Source: Komagataeibacter europaeus LMG 18890 (lineage in GTDB: Bacteria > Pseudomonadota > Alphaproteobacteria > Acetobacterales > Acetobacteraceae). Taken from it: DNA of 39,043 nt. Position numbers and translations under genes: made by a program. The stretch lies in NCBI RefSeq assembly GCF_000285295.1, contig NZ_CADP01000001.1, positions 146,579-185,621 of the forward strand, read 5' to 3'. The notes under the pieces were generated by a model. The model had not been told where the DNA came from and searched no databases. It saw nothing but the letters and a program-made list of their open reading frames with translations. Positions within the stretch are counted from its first letter, which is position 1. Each line of letters begins with the position of its first letter. Positions 25,309 through 34,800 of the stretch are shown here, piece after piece.

Positions 25309-26706
25309 TTAGTTTCCAGCCTGAATCAAGGTCGATGGTGGGAAAATGATACCCATTGTAACCCCTGGCAGGCTGTCATGCACACGCGACGGCATGATGT
25401 CGAGCCGCGCGTGATGCAGCGCCAGGATGGCCGATACCAGGCTCAGCCCAAGCCCGCTGCCGGGAATGTGGCGACTTTTATCCGAACGGTAGAAACGCCC
25501 CATGACCGCCTTGCGTTCCCCCGCCGGAATACCGATTCCGGTATCGACAACCTGCAGCAGCGCGCAGTCCCCGCTCATACGGGTGCGGATTTCAACCCGG
25601 CCGCCTTCGGGCGTGAACTTGATCGCGTTGTCCACCAGATTGGCCAGCACCTCAATCAGCAAGTCCCTGTCCCCCTGCACCTGTATCGGCGTGTCCGCGT
25701 CCCCATATGACAGGATGATACCCTTGGTTTCGGCTATGGGTTCATACAGATCCACGATATCGGCCACCAGCGCGCCAAGGTCGACCGTGCCGAACCCCGC
25801 GCGCCTGCGGCCGTTCTCGATCTCGCCAATGCGCAGCAGGGCGGTGATGATGGAAAAGGACTGGTCCAGGTCGTCGATGGTGCGGGAAATGACATTGCGC
25901 AGCGCCTCGGCCGAGTGCCCGGCATTCAGGGCGCGGTCAAGGCGCGCGCGCACGCGCGCAAGCGGCGTGCGCAGGTCATGGGCGATGTCATTGCCCACGT
26001 CGCGTATTTCATCCAGCAGCTGTTCCAGCCGGTCCAGCATGCGGTTGACGCTGCCCGCCAGGCGCTGGAGGTCGTCATTCTGTTTTCCCGCCGGCAGGCG
26101 TTCATGCAGGTCGCCTTCCATGATGCGGTCGATCGCCTCATGCATGTCCTTGACCCGCGACAGGGCGCGATGGCTGAGGAAGATGCCGGTCATAAGCGCG
26201 AACAGGACGGTCGGCACGATCGAGACCAGCATGGAATGCCGCATCATCAGCCGCAGTTCGGTGCGCATGTGCCGGCTGCGCCCCAGCACCAGATAACGTC
26301 CCCCCCGCACACGCACCGCCACCATGCGCAGCAGGGTGGCGGAACCACCGCCCATTGCCTCGGGTTCGACGACATGGACATGCCCGTCCGCCACCAGCCC
26401 GGTGGGCCAGTTGTGCAGGTCGCCCACGATATAATGCTGCTGTGCATCAAACAGCGTGGTGACGTTCATGATGATGCGCAGGTCATCGGTCGCGCGGTCG
26501 CGCACCTGCTGCTCAAGTTCGGCAGGGGGTTCGCGCTGCAGGATGCTGGCTTCGCGCAGCAGCAGCATGTCGGACCGCCGGGCCTCGAACACGCTGGCCT
26601 GGCTGTAACCGAAGAAGAACTGCAACGCCGCCGAACAGATCATTGCCGCCACCACCGCCAGTGTCAGGCGGAAGGTGGCGGTACGGAACAGTTCGTTACG
26701 AAGCAC
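25309..26706 (-). CDS. two-component sensor histidine kinase
   Basis: The 465-residue protein has a membrane helix at about 13-33, a periplasmic sensor region of about 125 residues, a second helix at about 159-178, a HAMP domain to about 232, then the H-box DIAHDLRTPLARVRARLD with His243, the N-box with Asn360 in LVDNAIKF, G1 DTGIGIP and G2 GSGLGLSLV. It should autophosphorylate on His243 and pass phosphate to the neighbouring regulator. The start is GTG and overlaps the regulator gene by 11 bases, implying coupling; no strong Shine-Dalgarno sequence is seen. The signal sensed is unknown; the location suggests control of the downstream pump. Confidence 0.9.
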   Translation of the reverse strand: MLRNELFRTATFRLTLAVVAAMICSAALQFFFGYSQASVFEARRSDMLLLREASILQREPPAELEQQVRDRATDDLRIIMNVTTLFDAQQHYIVGDLHNWPTGLVADGHVHVVEPEAMGGGSATLLRMVAVRVRGGRYLVLGRSRHMRTELRLMMRHSMLVSIVPTVLFALMTGIFLSHRALSRVKDMHEAIDRIMEGDLHERLPAGKQNDDLQRLAGSVNRMLDRLEQLLDEIRDVGNDIAHDLRTPLARVRARLDRALNAGHSAEALRNVISRTIDDLDQSFSIITALLRIGEIENGRRRAGFGTVDLGALVADIVDLYEPIAETKGIILSYGDADTPIQVQGDRDLLIEVLANLVDNAIKFTPEGGRVEIRTRMSGDCALLQVVDTGIGIPAGERKAVMGRFYRSDKSRHIPGSGLGLSLVSAILALHHARLDIMPSRVHDSLPGVTMGIIFPPSTLIQAGN

Positions 26707-27433
26707 GCAGCATGAACCCCGCGCCCCGGATGCTCTGGATCAGGGGGGGCTTGCCGCTTTCATCGATCTTGCGGCGCAGCTTGCCGATATGCACGTCCAC
26801 AAGGTTGGTCTGGGGAATGAAGCGGTAATTCCACACATCCTCCAGCAGCATGTTGCGTGTCAGCACCTGTCCCGGCCGGCGCATGAGGTATTCCAGCAGG
26901 CGGAATTCCCGCGGCAGCAGGTCGATCGGCACGCCATCGCGCGTGACCGTGCGTTCGATCAGGTCCATTTCCAGCGGGCCGACGCGCAGCATGGTATGGC
27001 GTGAATTATCAGGCCTGCGCAGCAGCGCCTCCAGCCGCGCGGCCAGTTCCTCCATCGCAAACGGCTTGGTCAGGTAGTCATCGCCGCCCGCCTTCAGCCC
27101 GCTGACCCGGTCATCCACCGCCGACAGGGCGGACAGCACCAGCACGGGCACATGCACCCTGCGCTCACGCAGGGTCTCGATCAGCGTCAGGCCATCGAGT
27201 TCGGGCAGCATGCGGTCCACGATCATGACATCGAAATGCGCGTTCAGCCCCATCGCCAGGCCGGCGGCGCCTGATTCCTCATGCTGGACGTGGAAATGGC
27301 GGCTTTCGAGTTCCTCCACCACTTCCTGCGCGATCTTGCTGTCATCCTCCACCAGCAGGACACGCGGCGCGGTCCCGCCCGTGGGGGAAACGGGCGCGCT
27401 TTCAGGACGGTGGGCTTCGGACGGAACACTCAT
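26696..27433 (-). CDS. OmpR-family response regulator
   Basis: From the chosen ATG the product is 245 residues. The receiver domain has VEDD (Asp30, Asp31), phospho-acceptor Asp73 in MIVDRMLPELDG, and Lys123 in YLTKPF. The C-terminal winged helix includes LLPREFRLLEYLMRRPGQVLTR and the recognition segment NLVDVHIGKLRRKID. AAGGA lies 6 bases before this ATG; the ATG just upstream (27436) would be too close to it. A 22-residue Pro/Ser-rich leader precedes the receiver. It is cotranscribed with the kinase and probably with the RND operon. Confidence 0.92.
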   Translation of the reverse strand: MSVPSEAHRPESAPVSPTGGTAPRVLLVEDDSKIAQEVVEELESRHFHVQHEESGAAGLAMGLNAHFDVMIVDRMLPELDGLTLIETLRERRVHVPVLVLSALSAVDDRVSGLKAGGDDYLTKPFAMEELAARLEALLRRPDNSRHTMLRVGPLEMDLIERTVTRDGVPIDLLPREFRLLEYLMRRPGQVLTRNMLLEDVWNYRFIPQTNLVDVHIGKLRRKIDESGKPPLIQSIRGAGFMLRAS

Positions 27434-27488
27434 CATCCCTTCCTTATGCAGCGCGTGCCGGAGCGGGGCCAATTAAAATCGTTTTCAG

Positions 27489-28829
27489 CTACGTCCCATG
27501 CCCACCCGCCCCTTCGCGCGACCATGACGGCGCCATGTCGGCCTGCGCGCCTGCCCCCTCCCCCATGGCGGAAGCCGGGTTCACCCCGTCATCCCCGGCA
27601 GGGGCGGCGGCGGTATCCACATCCAGTTCACGTAGCCTGCGGGTCACGAGGCCGGTGCGCCTGCGGGCTTCGTCAATGGAGGATGACATGGCAGACGCAT
27701 TGCGGGCCAGTTTTTCCAGCACCCCGTCCATACGCAGCATTTCCTGGCGCGTGGCGCCCAGCAGGCGCGCGATGTCATCCGTGCGCCGTTCCAGCGCCAG
27801 CGTCACGTAACCAAGATGGATGGTGCGCAGCATGGCGGGCATGAGACCCGGCCCCATCACGATGACGCGATAGGTCCGGCCGATTTCATCCAGCAGGCCG
27901 GGAATACGCGCGACCTCCGCGTACAGCCCATCAGTGGGCAGGTACAGGACGGCGAATTCAACCGTCACGGGTGGCACGATGTATTTGGTCGCGATCTTGC
28001 GCGCCTCGATCCGCAGGGTGGTTTCCAGCGCGCGGCGGGCGGCGCGTTCGGCGTCGGGGTTGCAGTCGTCCACCGCCTGCAGAAGACGTTCATAGGCTTC
28101 GGTCGGGAATTTGGAATCAATCGCCAGCACCGGCGGGACCGTGGCCCGCACCGGCATGCGCACCGCGAATTCCACCACCTCACGGCTGTCATCACGCAGG
28201 CGGCGGTTGGTTTCGTACGCGCCTTCGGGCAGCACATCGTCCAGAATGCTGCGCAACTGGGATTCACCCCATCCGCCACGGGTCTTGACGTTGGAAAACA
28301 GGCGCTTGAGGTCGCCCACCTGCGCGGTCATGGCCGAGACCTCGCCCATCGCCTTCTGCATCGCGCCGATCTGTTCCAGCACGCGCTGGAAGGATGTCTG
28401 CATCTGCTTTTCCACTGCCTGATGCAGGCGTTCATTCACGGCCGCACGCAGTTCATCGCTCTGCCGCCTGCCCTCCTCCGCCATTTCGCGCAGGGCTTCG
28501 GACTGCGTCACACGCATTTCCGCAAGGTCGCGGCCCATCATGCGGGCGATGCGGTTGAAGGTTTCGGTCATTTCCTGATGCCGCTGGTCCAGCCTTGTCG
28601 ACAATGCACGTTCGATTTCCGCCATGCGGGCGCGCTGGGCCTCGTTTTCCGCCACGCGGGCGGCGGTCTCCCGCTCCGTCATCACGCATAGCCGCGCCAG
28701 CTGGTCCGCATCTTCCCCCTGTCCCGCCATAAGGGAAAGGCGGCGCAGCACGATCAGGGACAACAGGCATGACATGGCGGCAAGCAGCATTCCGATCCAC
28801 AAGACGGGCGATGCGGACAGATCGGGCAT
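27489..28829 (-). CDS. rmuC: RmuC family DNA recombination protein
   Basis: The chosen start gives 446 residues, MPDLSASPV. One membrane helix (about 8-29) is followed by a long coiled coil (to about 175) and the RmuC nuclease-like domain, with GGWGESQLRSILDDVLPEGAY, PPVLAIDSKFPTEAYERL and LYLPTDGLYAEV. RmuC limits recombination at inverted repeats in E. coli; biochemistry is poorly known. A start at 28901 is in frame but has no ribosome binding site; the chosen one has only a distant GGGA, so the start is uncertain. It lies upstream of the response regulator on the same strand by 55 bases. Confidence 0.9.
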   Translation of the reverse strand: MPDLSASPVLWIGMLLAAMSCLLSLIVLRRLSLMAGQGEDADQLARLCVMTERETAARVAENEAQRARMAEIERALSTRLDQRHQEMTETFNRIARMMGRDLAEMRVTQSEALREMAEEGRRQSDELRAAVNERLHQAVEKQMQTSFQRVLEQIGAMQKAMGEVSAMTAQVGDLKRLFSNVKTRGGWGESQLRSILDDVLPEGAYETNRRLRDDSREVVEFAVRMPVRATVPPVLAIDSKFPTEAYERLLQAVDDCNPDAERAARRALETTLRIEARKIATKYIVPPVTVEFAVLYLPTDGLYAEVARIPGLLDEIGRTYRVIVMGPGLMPAMLRTIHLGYVTLALERRTDDIARLLGATRQEMLRMDGVLEKLARNASAMSSSIDEARRRTGLVTRRLRELDVDTAAAPAGDDGVNPASAMGEGAGAQADMAPSWSREGAGGHGT

Positions 28830-28958
28830 GGCGGATTGTTTCCCATCGTAAAGAACAAAACATGTCCGTGCCCTGTAATACGGGTGATGTAAACCCATCA
28901 TGTTTTTTTGGAATATCTGGCAACCGTGATATGCAGCGACCGTAACGATCCGCCTTTC

Positions 28959-28973
28959 ACCTGATTTTCAGGT
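28959..28973. promoter_or_regulatory. palindrome in the rmuC-dctA divergent region
   Basis: ACCTGA and TCAGGT are exact reverse complements around TTT. It lies in the 241-base region between the divergent rmuC and dctA genes, about 100 bases before dctA. It may be an operator or a leader hairpin. No clear sigma-70 promoter could be assigned on either side. Confidence 0.35.
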
Positions 28974-29070
28974 TCGCATGGCGCCAAAACCCACTAGCGT
29001 GCCCCGACATGCCTTCACCCCGCCCGTTCGCGGTGCCGGAAACCGAACCGTTCTTGAGGACCCATCCACC

Positions 29071-30465
29071 ATGCCCGAGGAAACGCAGACCTGCCCGCAA
29101 GCCCGACCGGCGCGGCGCGGATCCCTGTTTCGCAGCCTGTATGCGCAGGTTGTCATCGCGGTGGTGGCGGGCATCGCGCTGGGATATTTCTGCCCGCATG
29201 CGGCGGTGACGCTGAAACCGCTGGGGGATGGCTTCATCCGCCTGGTCAAGATGGTGATCCCGCCGGTCATCTTCCTGACGGTGGTGACGGGGGTGGCCAG
29301 CCTGTCCGACCTTGGGCAGGCGGGACGGCTGGCGGCCAAGGCAATGGTCTATTTCCTGACGTTTTCCTCGCTGGCGCTGGTGGTGGGCATGGTCATGGCC
29401 AACGTCGTGCGTCCTGGCGCGCATATCCATGCCGACCCCGCGACACTGGATACCCACGCGGTCGCCGCCTTTACCGCGCGGGCACAGGCGCATTCGTTCA
29501 GTGACTTCCTGCTCAACATCATTCCCGACACGGTGGTCAGCGCCTTTGTCTCGGGCGATATCCTGCAGGTGCTGCTGATCGCCATCCTGTTCAGCATCAG
29601 CCTGTCGCACATGGGGGCGAAGGGGCATGCGATCCTGTCGCTGCTCAAGCAGTTGACGCAGCTGGTGTTCGGGGTGGTGCGGCTGGTCATGTATGCCGCG
29701 CCCATCGGGGCGCTGGGGGCGATGGCGTTCACCATCGGGCGGTTTGGCATCGGTTCCGTGCTGCACCTCGCCTTCCTTGTGGCGACCTTCTATGCCACTT
29801 CCGCGCTGTTCATACTGGTGGTGCTGGGGGCGGTCGCACGGTGGAACGGGTTCCGCATCCTGCCGCTGCTGGCCTACCTGCGTGAGGAACTGCTGATCGT
29901 TCTGGGCACCAGTTCATCCGAATCAGCGCTTCCCAGCCTCATGACCCGGATGGAAAACGCCGGCTGCGCGCCGTCCGTCGTGGGGCTGGTGGTGCCGATG
30001 GGCTATTCCTTCAATCTTGATGGCACAAACATCTACATGTCGCTGTCGGCGCTGTTCATTGCGCAGGCGACGGATGTGCACCTGGGCCTGGGCCAGCAGG
30101 TCAGCCTGCTGCTGGTCGCCATGATCAGTTCCAAGTGGGCCGCCGGGGTCACGGGGGCGGGTTTCGTCACCCTTGCCGCGACGCTGGCGGTGGTGCCCGA
30201 CGTGCCGGTGGCGGGCATGGGGCTGATCCTGGGCATTGACCGTTTCATGTCGGAATGCCGGTCGCTGACCAACATCATCGGCAACGCGGTGGCCACCATC
30301 GTGCTGGCCCGGTGGGAAGGCGCGCTGGATACCGAACGCCTTGCCGCCGCCCTGTCGGGCCGGATCAGCGATACGCAGGCCGACACCCCCATCATGACCG
30401 GTGCTGGCACCGTATCCGGCAGCAGTCCCGCACGCGCGGCCCCGTCCCCATCCCATTCATCCTGA
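29071..30465 (+). CDS. dctA: C4-dicarboxylate/cation symporter DctA
   Basis: The 464-residue membrane protein belongs to the DAACS family. It carries GTSSSES at residues 279-285, [10 protein letters not shown] at 313-322, and the following [16 protein letters not shown] and [30 protein letters not shown], which match the DctA pattern of succinate, fumarate and malate importers rather than glutamate carriers. I chose the ATG that gives MPEETQ because a GAGGA lies upstream and earlier in-frame starts add non-family sequence. kgtP follows after 30 bases, so the two form a C4/C5 dicarboxylate uptake unit. Confidence 0.9.
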   Translation: MPEETQTCPQARPARRGSLFRSLYAQVVIAVVAGIALGYFCPHAAVTLKPLGDGFIRLVKMVIPPVIFLTVVTGVASLSDLGQAGRLAAKAMVYFLTFSSLALVVGMVMANVVRPGAHIHADPATLDTHAVAAFTARAQAHSFSDFLLNIIPDTVVSAFVSGDILQVLLIAILFSISLSHMGAKGHAILSLLKQLTQLVFGVVRLVMYAAPIGALGAMAFTIGRFGIGSVLHLAFLVATFYATSALFILVVLGAVARWNGFRILPLLAYLREELLIVLGTSSSESALPSLMTRMENAGCAPSVVGLVVPMGYSFNLDGTNIYMSLSALFIAQATDVHLGLGQQVSLLLVAMISSKWAAGVTGAGFVTLAATLAVVPDVPVAGMGLILGIDRFMSECRSLTNIIGNAVATIVLARWEGALDTERLAAALSGRISDTQADTPIMTGAGTVSGSSPARAAPSPSHSS

Positions 30466-30495
30466 CGACCCTTACGCCCCCATAGGTTGAACATC

Positions 30496-31797
30496 ATGCC
30501 TGTTTTCAAGACCCAGACCGGCGCGCTGACCACTGCGCAGAGAATACGAAGCATTATTGCGGGTTCGTCCGGAAATCTGATCGAATATTACGACTGGTAC
30601 GTCTATGCGGCATTTTCCATGTATTTTGCCCATGCCTTCTTTCCAAAGGGCAACCAGACGACGGAACTGCTGCGCAGTGCGGCGGTGTTCGCCGTCGGCT
30701 TTCTCATGCGGCCGGTGGGCGGATGGCTCATGGGGCTTATGGCGGACCGGCATGGACGGCGCGCGGCGCTGAGTGTTTCGATCATCGCCATGTGCGCAGG
30801 CTCGCTGGCCATTGCCGTGTGCCCGACATACGAACGCATTGGCGTTGCGGCCCCGTGCGTGCTGCTATTCGCGCGCCTGCTGCAGGGCTTGAGCCTGGGG
30901 GGCGAATACGGGGCCAGCGCCACGTACCTGTCGGAAATAGCCCCCTCCGCGCAGCGCGGGTTTTACGCCAGTTTCCAGTACGTCACGCTGGTCATGGGGC
31001 AGCTTCTGGCCCTTGTCGTGCTGCTGATCCTGCAGTTCGCGCTGCTCAGCCCGGCACAGCTCGGGGCGTGGGGCTGGCGCGTTCCGTTCTGCATCGGCGC
31101 GCTGCTGGCGCTGTCCATCCTGTGGTTCCGTCGCGGCATGGCGGAAAGCGAGCAGTTCAATACGGCCAGCCATGACCGCAACGCCCATGGCGGCCTGCGC
31201 GTGCTGCTGCGCCACCCGCGTGAGGTACTGGGCGTATGCGGCCTGACGCTGGGCGGGACGGTCGCGTTCTACACCTTCACCATCTACATGCAGAAATACC
31301 TGGTCAACACGGCGGGGCTGAGCAAGGAGCAGTCCACGCTGGTCTCCACCGCGTCACTGGTGGTGTTCGCCATGGTCCAGCCCGCCTTTGGCGCGCTGTC
31401 GGACAGGGTGGGCCGCAGGCGGCTGCTGCTGTCGTTCGGCATCATCGGCTGCGTTGCGACCGTACCGCTCATGCAGGCCCTGTCCAGCGTGCATTCCCCG
31501 CTGGTGGCTTTCGGTCTGGTGACGGCGGCGCTGGTCGGGATTTCGGGCTATACCTCCATCAACGCGGTGGTGAAGGCCGAACTGTTTCCCACGCGCATCC
31601 GCGCGCTGGGGGTGGCGCTGCCCTATGCGCTGACCGTTTCGGTCTTTGGCGGCACGGCGGAATACGTGGCCCTGTGGTTCAAGCAGATCGGGCATGAAGG
31701 ACTGTTTTACTGGTACGTGACCGGCTGCATCGCCTGTTCGCTGCTGACCGTGCTGTTCGTGCTGCCCGGGCATGATCGCATCACGCAGGAACACTAA
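30496..31797 (+). CDS. kgtP: 2-oxoglutarate permease, MFS metabolite:H+ symporter family
   Basis: The 433-residue protein closely resembles E. coli KgtP along its length: GASSGN-like AGSSGNLIEYYDWYVY, RSAAVFAVGFLMRPVGGWL, the MFS loop ADRHGRR, GLSLGGEYGASATYLSEIA, GFYASFQYVTLVMGQLLAL, FYTFTIYMQKYLVNTAGL and FGGTAEYVALWFK. It has twelve predicted membrane helices and should import 2-oxoglutarate with protons. The ATG has AGG 9 bases upstream; a TTG three codons earlier is less likely. It is cotranscribed with dctA and converges on the AsmA-like gene. Confidence 0.9.
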   Translation: MPVFKTQTGALTTAQRIRSIIAGSSGNLIEYYDWYVYAAFSMYFAHAFFPKGNQTTELLRSAAVFAVGFLMRPVGGWLMGLMADRHGRRAALSVSIIAMCAGSLAIAVCPTYERIGVAAPCVLLFARLLQGLSLGGEYGASATYLSEIAPSAQRGFYASFQYVTLVMGQLLALVVLLILQFALLSPAQLGAWGWRVPFCIGALLALSILWFRRGMAESEQFNTASHDRNAHGGLRVLLRHPREVLGVCGLTLGGTVAFYTFTIYMQKYLVNTAGLSKEQSTLVSTASLVVFAMVQPAFGALSDRVGRRRLLLSFGIIGCVATVPLMQALSSVHSPLVAFGLVTAALVGISGYTSINAVVKAELFPTRIRALGVALPYALTVSVFGGTAEYVALWFKQIGHEGLFYWYVTGCIACSLLTVLFVLPGHDRITQEH

Positions 31798-31860
31798 AAA
31801 CCATTATCAAAAACAAACGTTTATGGGTGTCGCCTTTTTGAAAAAAGCTTCACCAAAAAT
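31796..31860. terminator. AT-rich bidirectional terminator or dispersed palindrome
   Basis: The convergent gap holds CCAT/ATGG with inner AAAC/GTTT (31801-31826). This is followed by TTTTT on the minus strand and, after a few bases, by CCTTTTT on the plus strand. A second structure, GGTG/CACC with CTTTT/AAAAG (31826-31854), lies next to it. The very low GC content and the paired structures suggest a two-way terminator. It also resembles repeated intergenic palindromes I associate from memory with Komagataeibacter genomes; this is unverified. Confidence 0.5.
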
Positions 31861-31864
31861 GTCT

Positions 31865-34800
31865 TCAGTGAATATGCATGAGGTTGCGCAGGAAGCCGGG
31901 CAGCAGCATGGCATACGGGTTCACATGCACTGCCGGGTTGTCCATCGGTCCCGTGACCTGATAGGTGGCGGAGACGACGCCCCCGTTCTTTTCAGGGCTG
32001 AACAGCCAGCCCAGCAGGCCCGGCAGGTGGCCCGGCGCCGCATTCACCGCAAAGGCGGGGATGATGGTGCCATCCAGATTGAGCGTCTTCTTCTCCAGAT
32101 TCACATCCCCTGACACCGTGGCCCCAAGGGATGCGTTGCTGACCAGACCGTCTGCGATATGGACGTTGCCTTCATCCAGCGTGACCGGCGCATCAAGCTG
32201 CTCGACCTGGAAGCTGGGCGCATGCGGCGCGCGCAGCCAGCCATAGATCGAGGCATTGTTGGCCATGCGCACCACCGCCGGCACGTTGCGCAGCTTGAAC
32301 GGTCCCATATGCACCTTGCCGGAGAAGGGCGCGGTCGCAACGCTGTCGTCAAAGCTGCCGGTGATGTCGGTGACACCGCCCTGCATTTCATCCGTGACCT
32401 TCATGTCCTGCAGCAGCGCGCCAAGGCTGGCCACATGCACGTCCAGCACGCGCGTATTGCCCTTCGGGTTCAGGTGTGCCGCGGCCGCCACCGGCCCCTC
32501 GACCGTCATGACGCCGCGTGTCAGGCGCACGCCGTCGGTTTCCAGATGGCTGTGCACGTTCGTCAGCATATCTTTCGGGCTGTAGTACAGGGTCTGGGCG
32601 TCAACATTCAGGTCCCACCTGCGTCCCGGCGGCCCCTTCACGCGTCCGCTGGCCATTTCAGGCACATGGTAGCCACTATTGCCCTGCCCGGCCGCCACTT
32701 TGGCTGAAGCCGAACCGTCAGGCGCGGTCTGGAATGACACCAGCGGCGACAGGTCCAGCACTCTTGCCGCCACATTCACCCCGATCGCATCACTGTCACG
32801 CAGCGGCAGCATGACCGAGGCATTGCCCATTGACCGGCCGACATGGAAGCCGCGCAGGATCAGGCGGCGCGCGACGCCGGATGCGGTTTCGGCATGGCCA
32901 TCAATCAGCAGGTCGGGGCCTACGGCGCGGATATTCTCGATGCTGGAGATCTGGCCATGGTCAAGGTCCAGCTCGACCGAGGCATTCGCCTCCTGCCCCA
33001 CCTTCTTGGACCAGATGGGAATGTTCAGCGCCGCGCGGTCAAGGTCCAGATCGATATTGACCTGCGCCTTGCCGCCCACATACCGGTCGTAATCCACATC
33101 CAGCCGGGAGCTGCCGGCAAAATGCTCGCCCATCTCAAACCCCGCGCGCCGCACGCCCTCGGGGGTGACATGCCCCTGCAGGCTGGCGCTTTCCACCGCG
33201 TGGACCATCGACCCGCTACGGAAATCCATGGTGTAGATCACGCTGGACGGAATACCCGCCAGCACCCCGGTCCCCTGCAACAGCAGGCCGTTGATCGTGG
33301 CGTCAATGCCCAGGCTGCCGTTATCCAGTGGGCGCCCCACCACCACATTGCCCAGATGCACCTGCGCCAGATCGGTGTGGCTGCGCAGGTCGATCTGGTC
33401 CAGCCGCACATGCGCATCCAGCGGAAGGGCGATATGCAGCGACACATTGGCCCGGCCCGCGGGGTGCGTAAACGACATGGGATGGCGCGAAAGCACATTC
33501 AGCCGGGGTTCGGCCAGCAGCGCCAGCACGTCGCGCGCATTGCCCAGCAGGGTGACGTTGATGTCGCCCACCTGCACCTTTTCATTCAGGCCCGTGATCC
33601 GCATGGAACCGGGGCCGACCTCGATCCGTCCCGTGCCGGTGGCATCCACGTGCCGGTCCGCGAGGTCCACCAGCTGGTAGGCGTGGCCAAAGCGGATCAT
33701 GATCTCATCCGGACCGTCAAAGGTCAGGTGGGCATCCATGTCATGCATGGGCGGTATGGGACGCAGCCAGTGCAGTTCCATCCTGTCGGCGTCGATCGTG
33801 CCACCCAGCGAGACAAGGTCCAGCCCGTTCCAGCCCTTGTGGCTGGCCAGCCCCATGTTGACCTGCAGTTCCTGCACGTGCCCCTGCGGTATGTTCTGCG
33901 TGACCCACCGCCGCGCGCCCTTCATCGCGCGCGGGGGCCAGAAATCGCCCAGTGTCGCGAAATCCAGCGACCGTGCGCGCGCGTCAACATTCAGCTGCGC
34001 CGTTTTCGGATCCAGCAGGGATGTCGATTTCAGGTCCGCCGTCGCGTCCAGCGTGGGACCGCTGCCATCATCAGCCGCATGCCCCGGCGCACGCAGGTGC
34101 AGTTCCAGACGCTTCAGCATGACATGCAGCGGACCATCAAACGGTGCGTTGCGTGGCCCGGCACCCAGCGAGCCGACCAGGTCGGCCTCCCCTTCCCCCA
34201 CCAGGAACTGCCCCGCCTTGCGGGTGGTGACCTTCCCGTTGCCTGCATTGAGGTGCAGGGCGAAATCCCGCGGCATGAGGAAGGGAATGTCCCGCACGCC
34301 CCCGTTGCGGAAGGCGACCTGCAACTGCCCGCCTACGGGCAGGCCGAGTGGCTCCACCTCCTTCTGTCCCGGCGCGAAGGCGGCCGGGCTGATCGGGTCA
34401 AGCTGCAGGGTCCAGTTGATCTGGCCCGGGCCGGTATGTTCCCCCATGCCATGCACCACCAGCCGTTCGCCATTCCCCTCCAGGCCCAGGCGGATATCAC
34501 CCGTCACCCCCTTCTGCCCGGAATCGGTCACGACCTTCAGCCGGGCATCGGCTTCACCCAGCCGCCATGCACGGCCGGTCATGCGATCGGCAAAATTGAC
34601 GTGGGTGTCGGATATGACGGCCTGCCGCAGCGCCGTCAGGTCCACGGGCGCCGGCTGTTCCGGTTTCTGTGTGGAATAAGGCGTGTCCGGACCCAGATCG
34701 AGACCGAATTTGCCTTCCTTGTTGCGCGCAAGTTTCAGCCGCCCGTGCGAGACCGAAAGTTCCAGTATCCGCACGCTGCCATGAAACAGTGCCGGGCTGT

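Noticed and set aside
27434-27488. Promoter for the response regulator between rmuC and the regulator gene
   Set aside because: The best match (TTGGCC and CATAAG, 18 apart) would put the -10 almost on the ribosome binding site, so it is not credible.
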